Positions 56,714 through 64,000 of a stretch of 64,000 bases of DNA are shown here, one piece after another. The translations under genes were made by a program, and so were the position numbers. A model generated the notes under the pieces. It did not search any database and was not told the DNA's origin. It saw only the letters and a list, made by a program, of their open reading frames with translations. Positions within the stretch are counted from its first letter, which is position 1, and each line of letters begins with the position of its first letter. The stretch is from Tubiluchus corallicola (Eukaryota; Priapulida; Priapulimorpha; Priapulimorphida; Tubiluchidae): the NCBI GenBank assembly GCA_030141605.1, contig JAQGDQ010000126.1, positions 186,001 through 250,000 on the forward strand, written 5' to 3'.

Positions 56714-57244
56714 TTAACGTTTTTTCTTATCTCTTGGGCCACCCATTTCTTCCAACTGCCCTTGCAGCAATTTTAGCTCTTTATCAGGTATGTATTTCTC
56801 AGTTTCATCTTCCTCTGTGTACTTGTTAACTTTTAACTTCACACCTTCAGGCAAAGATGTTTGTAGCACTTCTAGTAGAACTTGGGCTAAAGTGGGCAGT
56901 AACTCATCAACTTGAACAAAACGTCGATACAGCAAAAGTCTATATTCTTCCTCCATAGACTGACTGCCAGGCTTAATTTGCTGTACAAGCATATTCCGAG
57001 GTGGTAATGCCCAGCTCTGTAGAACAACAAGACCCATTCGTTCTGCAGTCTTGTGAACATATTTCTGAAAGTTTTCTAGCACAACATAGTCATACCCACT
57101 CAACTGAATTTTTAAAGATTCATACTGTGGAATAGCCTCTGGGTTTTCAAAACTGGGACCAAACACAGAATCACTATTTGTAACTCTAGTAATGTCTCTG
57201 GTATACCATCCATTTGAGTACAAACTGGATAGATGCCTGAAGCT
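56714..57244 (-). CDS. MRPL48: Mitochondrial large ribosomal subunit protein mL48, 3' coding exon
   Basis: mL48 is a protein of the mitochondrial large ribosomal subunit with an S10-like fold (known for the family). After the acceptor TTTGCTTTTCAG the minus strand is open in phase 0 for 176 codons: SFRHLSSLYSNGWYTRDI, then IQLSGYDYVVLENFQKYVHK (S10-like start), GLVVLQSWALPPRNMLVQ, and LEVLQTSLPEGVKLKVNKYT followed by EED. It ends in a basic GGPRDKKKR and TAA. The strand-helix layout and SSLPEGV.L.V...TEED motif match the vertebrate protein (212 aa). The N-terminal roughly 30-35 residues, the mitochondrial leader, must be on an upstream exon that I could not identify. A weak candidate is ATG at about 57690 reading MSAICKFLDF. 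A TTTATT at 56571-56576 supplies an AATAAA on the gene strand. Confidence 0.9.
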   Translation of the reverse strand, partial: SFRHLSSLYSNGWYTRDITRVTNSDSVFGPSFENPEAIPQYESLKIQLSGYDYVVLENFQKYVHKTAERMGLVVLQSWALPPRNMLVQQIKPGSQSMEEEYRLLLYRRFVQVDELLPTLAQVLLEVLQTSLPEGVKLKVNKYTEEDETEKYIPDKELKLLQGQLEEMGGPRDKKKR

Positions 57245-59747
57245 CTGAAAAGCAAATTAAGCTATTATCTAACTGAAAAAAAGTTTCAAGTGGGTGCCGA
57301 CAACTCTAGTTATTCTTTACCCACAATATTTTCTGAGCGATTCTCGCAAAAGAGCACAACAATAACCATAACAGTATTTCGGGGAAAAACCATGGACTGT
57401 TAGAAATAAGTCTCAAATTGAACAAATTTGTTCTTTGTGGCATATGCAAACTGCAGGCGATTAAAGTAGTTAAAAAGCTAAGATGCTCTCTGAATAAGTC
57501 TGAAGAAAAAGAGAAACTAAGTTTTTATTATAACTCAGTGCTATATATTATAGAATCTTATTTCGCACGTGGCTATACACTAATGTAAACAAAGGAAAAT
57601 CAGATTACGCTTGAAGAGTGATGTTATAACATCTTTTTTTACTTCCGTTACTCTACGAAGTCCAAAAATTTGCAGATTGCAGACATTTATTAGGACTTAC
57701 AAATCATGATTAAAGCTGTTTACAAGCGCTGAATTATTGTCGCAGTTTTAAGTTACTATTTTAAATATTTTTACACTATAATTCTGCTTTATAGACTTTA
57801 TACTACTCTATAGGCTAGAGTTAACTTTAATGCCAGGTGATATCAATCACAGTTTAATGCAGCGGAGACCCCGCCTACCAACGCATTTCCCTGTATATAA
57901 GGGTATTCTGGAGGCCTCTAATGAGATCTAGATTTTGGTATACCGACTTCTTCAATCGTGAAAAAATACTTATAATAAGTCAATTTTTAGGTAAATTTAT
58001 TTATAACTTTTGTAGCTAATGTAGAGAATAGATTGCTATTTGAAATTTAGTGGCACTACGGTCACAAATTGCAGGCCTCAATCCATTTCTGATGTCCAGG
58101 GGTTACCTATACTTTAGAAAATATTGTACAACAAAGTTTTTACCTACTTGAAAACCATAAATTTACCAAAACAATAAGAGCTGATAACAATAATTAACGC
58201 AATTAGTTCAACTCATTTTACTTAGTGCCGATATTAAAATAATTACAATTTTTATTCACTATTTGCTTAAAAAATTGTTTATAAATTTAAAACTATTAAT
58301 AAAATGTCTCATTGACGATTTTAAATTCTGTACCCAGTAATTTGTTCATATAAATTCACTAACTTAGTCACAGAAAGTCCGAACGTCACACAAAATTGGC
58401 TGGTAATATTGAAATGCAAATACAACCAAACTGTAAGTTCCAAACTTGGAAAAGAAAATTTAGGAAAACCTTAATGACTTTCTGTACTAGTGTGCAGATA
58501 AGTTACCCCGAGAAAAAAGACTGCTGTAAACCTTTCAATCGTGCCGTAGCAATCAAAATTTTACCCATGATTCATAGCATATCTAGAATTTGGCTGCATA
58601 TAAATGTATTAAAACTAAATTGCCTTTTGTCAAATTGTCAGAAGCTTGCCATATTGCTAATTAACTTGGAGTCATAAATTGGGTGAAGGTTCCTAAATAT
58701 AATGGATTCATAAGTCAAAAACCTTAGATGAATCGCAGAATATTGTCTTTAACCTGCCGTGTTGCATTAGGGCAGCTAAGTCAGTTGCACACCACTGTTC
58801 TGCCTGCTGCATCCCCAGACAGTCTATTCTATTTCTATTTCTTGCAAAGGGAAAGTAAGTTCCATCTCTTATCAATCGCACTTTATGTTGAGGTAGACAA
58901 CTGGCCGCAAATCAGGAAAAGGGAAGGCTATCACTAAAATCTCAATTAAAAATTCCAAATCTGGAGAGTTGTAATGTCTGGTATTTACTGCAACTGATGC
59001 AGAACTAGGCTATGATTAGGTAGTGTAATTCAATTTCAATGATGCCAGTCCCTTGAACCAAAGCTGTTAACACAATGAAGGATTTAAACAATACAGCAAT
59101 TTGAAATAAAACACGTAAACGCAACGTAAGTTATTATATAGCACTCTGCAAAACTCAATCAACTATAGTACATATTAAGCAAGGCACAAACAAACCCCGT
59201 GATGCAGTGAAAACCCAAGTTGAATCAATGGTGAAGTTACCTCACAGGAATAGGATTGGAATAAAAAACAATGCAGTAGCTAATTGTGAGTGGACACGTT
59301 TCGATTAAGCCACGCCTTTAATTAAGCGCCTTGTCTAAATCGCAACGAGTGTGTCTTCACATTGGAAAATAATCATGAATGCATACAGCTGTGACGCATG
59401 CGTAGTGCAATGGTCTCACAGAACGTATAGCCGTTATAATACAATACAATACAAGTATAAAGTGTTAATAAATTCTAGCAATAATAGTTAATTATTAGAA
59501 ATATTTACAAGTGCTTTTTACATCGTAATTATTTTTTGGAAATTAGAAGGCATGCTGTACATGCGTTGCATTTACGGACTGCACACCACTGCTAACAGTT
59601 ACCTTGCCCAAATTGCATCTTATTTGACAACCTCCAAAAAGCGAGCGAAAGCAACTGATTTCCATTACAGAGCGATAATAATTTGACAGCAAACGCAATT
59701 AAACTTTACAATACAGTTTCAAAGTTGAATAAGGTAACACATATGTA
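57245..59747. other. MRPL48 upstream region
   Basis: Should contain the first exon(s) and promoter of MRPL48. Several short ATG-initiated stretches exist on the minus strand, but none has a strong donor in the phase 0 required by the downstream exon. Nothing else is recognised; the frame at 58396-58677 on the plus strand has no family likeness. Confidence 0.35.
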
Positions 59748-60489
59748 GGGCGCCGAGTAAACCACCAGCCGAAGTAGGACACTTCCGCTAAAACGCATGG
59801 GCTAAAATTTGCAGAAAAGCAGTGTCCAAGTAGGACACTAGCGATTTCTATCGAGAATCGAGATTTATGACATAATAAAATATAAAACTAAATTTGTTTT
59901 AGAAAAAATAACTTTATAATAACGATGGATAGTCCTTGACAATTTACAAAATGTATTTTTTACAACAATATCATCATTATTATTAGCTCCATTAATATCA
60001 TCATAACATTTAAACTAATTATCTAATGCTTTAGAGAGAGAAACTATGTAGGGCACATAACTCGCTAACCCGTTTATTTAGTAGAAAACAATTATTTGTC
60101 CAAGAAAGAGTGAAACGGATCACCTGTCTGTGAAGCAGGACAAAATAAAAAAATGATATACCTTAAGAAAATGTTGAATCGCCTAAAAAGTGCGCTTATT
60201 TCACTTCAAAGAAGATTAATATTGGCAAATATTAATTCTTCTACCTCAGAATAAGATTCTTTTAGTTTATCAGATGTATAATAAATTATTCAACATGTAT
60301 TAACGTTTTTAATTATTATTATTACATAAACAAGGACAACGGACGGTGCCAGTACGCTTAACGACTCAATTCGCGACCTGTCTCTATTGTCCTACTTGGG
60401 CAGCCCATGTACGACGCGTCCTACTTGGGCTACACATTGGCCCATGTACGACAATTGTCCTACTTCGGCTAGTGGATTACTCGGCGCCC
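59748..60489. mobile_element. 742-bp element with about 34-bp terminal inverted repeats and subterminal repeats
   Basis: The left end GGGCGCCGAGTAAACCACCA continuing GCCGAAGTAGGACA is mirrored at the right end (60456-60489) with two or three mismatches. Inside both ends the motif GTCCTACTTSGGC or its complement recurs (left about 59829; right about 60387, 60419 and 60457), together with a GCCCATGTACGAC direct repeat. The interior is A+T-rich and non-coding. The layout is that of a non-autonomous DNA transposon with transposase-binding sites. I could not fix a target duplication. The plus-strand frames at 60346-60653 are products of the GC-rich repeats. Confidence 0.75.
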
Positions 60490-60939
60490 AACTACCGACA
60501 AAACACGAGTCATGGACCGCGTCGGAGCCTTGGCGGCGCGTGCGCAAAACACAGCTACTTGACCTGTTACTGAAATTTATTCAGCTCTTTTTATTGTCAA
60601 AGAGTTCTTTTAAAGGAAAACCGGATGGTTTTTCACATCCTGCCCCATTTTGAAGTATGGCAAAAAGTATACATTTTAAAACTTAAATGGATGCGCATGC
60701 GCGGTCAATATGACTGACGCATTTTTTAAACTGTGGTGATTTTTCAGTTTTGCGTGTTATCTATACCATATAAATGCTCAACTCGAATAAATACTGTTTA
60801 GGTAGTAGCTGGGACATAAAGACTTTGAAACGAGCAAGCGTGAGTTGATATTTCTGTAAACATAGTGTTATGTAAACGGAACTATTTTAGAGCGCATTCG
60901 TCAGTGCTATGATTTGGTGTACATGACAAATTAAGTAGT

Positions 60940-61530
60940 TCGGTGTCTGACATGAAGAAGGAAGATTTCGCTCGCGTTATAAATCCCGATCTCGTAATTT
61001 TGTTGAACCTACGATAAATAATTATATTCTATGTAACTCTATATCAAAACAAGCCATACATTTATGGAACTTAGTACCCAGTGAAATAAAACAAATAGAA
61101 TCTCTCCACCAGTTTAAAAACAATTTAAAAGAACATAATATAATAGGTTTCAACTTCCAAATTATGCATCTGATACTAATTACGCAGACTCAACTTTCAT
61201 CTAACTCCAGAAAATGATTATTAAGAATATAAAATTTATATAATGTCACAGGTGTTATGTTAATTATGTAATATCAAATGTATATATAGTGTAAAATTTA
61301 ATGTGCTTTTATAATATTGGTTTCTCAAAATATTTTAATGTCGCGTTTGTAAATATGTCCATTTATTGTAAATAGTTGGACCTTAGCTCTTGCACTTTAG
61401 TTTTTCTTAGTCTGCACTATACGCATTTGTCTTGAACAGTATTGTTATTTTAACATTACGCTGAGGTTTAGTCAATTTTATTATAATGAGTGAACCATTT
61501 TAGTCACAAATAAAGAATTAATATAATAAT
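60940..61530 (+). pseudogene. LINE 3' end: RT tail motif and 3' UTR, second copy
   Basis: Plus strand: RYKSRSRNFVEPTINNYILC, then NSISKQAIHLWNLVPSEIKQ and IESLHQFKNNLKEHNI, the C-terminal tail of a CR1/L2-type polymerase. About 350 bases of UTR follow, ending CAAATAAAGAATTAATATAA with an A/T tail. It is uninterrupted by stops over the tail motif, so it is younger or better preserved than 54080-54575, with which it shares UTR blocks. Confidence 0.72.
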
Positions 61531-61897
61531 ATAAATATCAATTAACTTGAAAAACACAACATGTAGAATAATTGGTATCTTCTAACACGTTCAAAATGGG
61601 AAAGACTAGCCACTCGCCGAAGCCAAAGTAGAAGTACTACGCAGTTGCAGCAGGTAGGAAAGAGGATTTTTTATGTCCTGGCCAGAAGTTAAAGAAAGTA
61701 CAGAGTCATCTTCCGGTGGAACTGTTCAAAAATTCTCAACCTACGAGGAAGCTGTCGCATGTCTGCAAAATTGTAACGTCGAACGTATTTGATACGGAAC
61801 TAGATATAGTTTTTAGGTGAAGGTAACAGTCGAGCTGAAATGACCTGTACAAGAAACAGTGAGGAAAGACTGAGGCGAGTCAGGAAACAGCACCAAA

Positions 61898-62127
61898 TGT
61901 AATTGACTCGGGATGCACAATATGCCGTTATAAAGGAGACGAGTTCATGCTAAAATGTGGAGAGTATAAGCAATATGCACATTATTGCTGTACAAAATTA
62001 CCATACTATCAAATCGTAGCCTACAAGAAACTTCACAGAAAACATGAATGTGAATTATGCGTTGATGTTAAAGATCAAGCTACAGTAACGATAAAAGAAG
62101 CGCCGAGAAAACAAGCGAGAGAGAAAT
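61898..62127 (+). pseudogene. PHD-like zinc finger fragment, probably from a retrotransposon ORF1
   Basis: The open frame reads DSGCTICRYKGDEFMLKCGE, then YKQYAHYCCTKLPYYQIVAY and KKLHRKHECELCVDV. The spacing C-x2-C-x10-C, H-x2-C and final C-x2-C fits a PHD finger, but the fourth ligand (expected Cys after CGE) is Tyr. PHD fingers of this kind occur in ORF1 of some LINEs and in chromatin proteins. The neighbourhood (LINE tail just upstream, no splice-consistent neighbours) favours a retroelement remnant. The open frame continues to 62396 but the last two thirds look non-coding. Confidence 0.45.
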
Positions 62128-62396
62128 ATTATATATATAACCTGGTAATTACTTCTTGTTCACCATATTCATCAATGTGTATCGGCACCCACGGTTTTCG
62201 TACTGTGAGGCCCCTTATATGTTGTCTGTGTACCTTCATTCTTGTACTCAGTGTGGAGATAATTTCGTCTACATTGTGTTCTCCTCATGTGACATCAGAA
62301 CAACGTGTAGTACAGTTTAAATTCCCTTTAATTACAAAAATCGCCTTTCTTGACTTTACAACAAAAGGTTTACATTCGCATTGCGATTGCAAGTAG

Positions 62397-64000
62397 CACA
62401 ACTTGGTTTTTTAAGACACTTTTTAACTCCAGCCTCATTTGGAAATCTTTATTCCGACTTTGACAGAAATTTCCTTAAATTATGAGGTTGACGTCATTAA
62501 CTTGAAAATAAGATAGTGCTCTTCTTGCGATTACTTCTTCTTTTGTGATTAGGGGGTTGACGTTTACGACCCAGCAATTTGGTTTCTCTCATGATTCTCC
62601 CCTGTTTCTCACTGCTGTTCATAGGAAGACTATTCTGGATAATGCGGAATGTGTTTATATTGTTAAGGTTGTATGTGCATTACGAAAATTAACTCGTTTT
62701 GCTCTGGAAATTTTGTTTTTTCTTTAAGTAATTCCTCCTCATCTTGTGATAAAGCTGTCACTTTACCATTGAAAATCATTTCTACTGCATATGAGTAATT
62801 CTGTTTAATGAGGTATTCGCACAACCTGGTCGAGACACATTGATGTGGCAAACAGGACTTTAATGCAATACCTTTTTTCCAGGTTTTTCTAGAGCAAATG
62901 CTGAGAACTACAGAAATGTAATAGAGGAGAATTCATAAAATCTTATGAGGCCACAATTAAACCTCAAAATTAAACAGCTGAAAAATAGTTTTCTCAAGGA
63001 TAGATGGCAGCACTGCCTTGATAAACTGCATACTCATTGTATCTGACCAGTGTTGCCAAATAAAATGAAAGCTGTGTGTAAACATTTAATTGTATTTATC
63101 ATGGAGATCATATATAAGTAAGCTTGATTAGGTAGTCATCAAAGTAGCAACAACATGTAACAACAACATCCAGATGAGTAGCGATTTGAGTTGATGCGGA
63201 ATGAGCTTCAACCAAAAACTGGACTTAATAATGAATAAAATTGTTTTAACAACCACAAGAGAAGTGTTTGAAAGTACTTTTGTCCGGCAAAAATTTCTTG
63301 CATATGTGATCGGCAAATTCAATTTCGACCAGGAAAGAACATTTCGCCCCGACCGACTTTGATTTTGGGTGTCACAACACAATACAAGTGATAAAGTTTC
63401 TGTTGCAATTAGCTTCGTCATGTTTGTTTTTTTCCGTAGCTATTAGCTAAGAAAACTTTTAATGCTACGCAGTGAAGTTACTGCGAGCGCGATATTTATT
63501 TTAGCTAAAACAATTCATATTCGTAATGAAATAGAAAAAAGAACTATGGTAAATGGTAAAATGGTAAAAAATCAATAATATTGTGTTTAATTAAATTTGA
63601 GTATTTTGCATGTTTGGGTAGGATGTCATAATCATCTTGAGAACTTCTTGAGGTTTTGTCGATTAACTTTGGTCATTAACAACGTTACAATGCATGTGCA
63701 TGGTTTTCTAGTTTGAGACGAGTTTTTTTAGTTGAAAAGTCTCAACTAAAAATTCAGTAAAATTCAGGAAATGTGATTTTACTTCAAACTTCTTACTTCA
63801 ATTTCATTTGAATGATGTCTAAAATATTCGATTTCAAAAGTAAATTTTCAAAATTTTCACGGTTTGGGATGGGGACACCCCTTGCTCATTCGGGGCTTCG
63901 TTCCTCGCACACCAACCGGTCGTGTAGTACTTCAATTTTGCTTCCGTTGCGGTTGTAGTAAATTTCCGCAGGAATGCGCCGAGACGGTTTATTATACGCC
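62397..64000. other. Right flank, no gene recognised
   Basis: A minus-strand frame at 62851-62663 (containing YAVEMIFNGKVTALSQDEEE then LLKEKTKFPEQ) has protein-like composition, but no family, start or splice context is recognised. The last 130 bases (from about 63870) are richer in CpG and might begin a promoter or exon beyond the window edge. Confidence 0.3.

Noticed and set aside
57840-57930. Locally G+C-richer segment with TGTATATAAGGG as a possible small RNA gene
   Set aside because: I could not draw a convincing conserved RNA structure or promoter element; left unannotated.
58396-58677. 93-codon plus-strand frame
   Set aside because: No motif, no splice context and no similarity recognised.
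60346-60653. Two overlapping plus-strand frames rich in Thr, Arg and Leu
   Set aside because: They are produced by the GC-rich direct repeats at the right end of the 742-bp inverted-repeat element.

Overview
The window is nuclear DNA from an animal. It is strongly A+T-rich (judged by eye, not computed) and the long open frames are short and scattered. Real coding sequence appears as 80-360 bp exons bounded by GT-AG splice sites, inside introns full of decayed transposable elements. The gene content (DNAJC11, a HEN1-type piRNA methyltransferase, mitochondrial ribosomal protein L48) and the LINE types (CR1/L2-like) point to a metazoan, most likely an invertebrate. I cannot place it to phylum. 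There are no bacterial operons, CRISPR arrays or recognisable rRNA/tRNA genes.

Three host genes can be assembled. (1) DNAJC11, plus strand, 5344 to about 28718: 14 secure exons and one alternative terminal exon, giving a protein of 561 or 573 aa that matches the whole family length. (2) HENMT1, minus strand, 46349 to 37077: seven exons that join in frame to a 404-aa small-RNA 2'-O-methyltransferase with all four metal ligands. It is convergent to DNAJC11. (3) MRPL48, minus strand, 57244 to 56714: the 3' coding exon with the S10-like domain; the 5' exon carrying the mitochondrial leader was not found. Two of the three proteins are mitochondrial, one at the outer membrane/MICOS side and one in the large ribosomal subunit. 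The third acts in germline small-RNA silencing of transposons.

Region by region: 1-245 holds the broken C-terminus of an LTR-retrotransposon polyprotein. 3050-3960 holds a reversed L2/CR1 LINE 3' end. 5344-28718 is DNAJC11, with a solo LTR (6039-6449), a dispersed copy of a minisatellite motif (6739-6811), LINE ORF1 debris (9160-10045), a hairpin repeat (10305-10675), a LINE RT fragment (14640-15500), degenerate tandem repeats (17170-17780) and a 492-bp inverted-repeat element (21487-21978) in its introns. 28783-30798 is a pogo/Tigger-like DNA transposon with a broken transposase. 31400-31790 is a second, reversed copy of the hairpin repeat. 36101-36951 is an 851-bp non-autonomous hAT-like element with a perfect 8-bp target duplication, into which the HENMT1 3' UTR appears to run. 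37077-46349 is HENMT1, with a 17/34-bp minisatellite (39767-40305), a second hAT-like MITE (45278-45660) and a (GA)n tract (46043-46199). 48290-52880 looks like one LINE inserted into another. 54080-54575 and 60940-61530 are two related LINE 3' ends. 59748-60489 is a GC-rich element with terminal inverted repeats. 61898-62127 encodes a PHD-like finger missing one ligand.

I found no convincing new multi-gene system. The most interesting material is the set of previously unnamed non-autonomous elements with clear ends and target duplications, the minisatellite family with a dispersed relative, and the gene models themselves.
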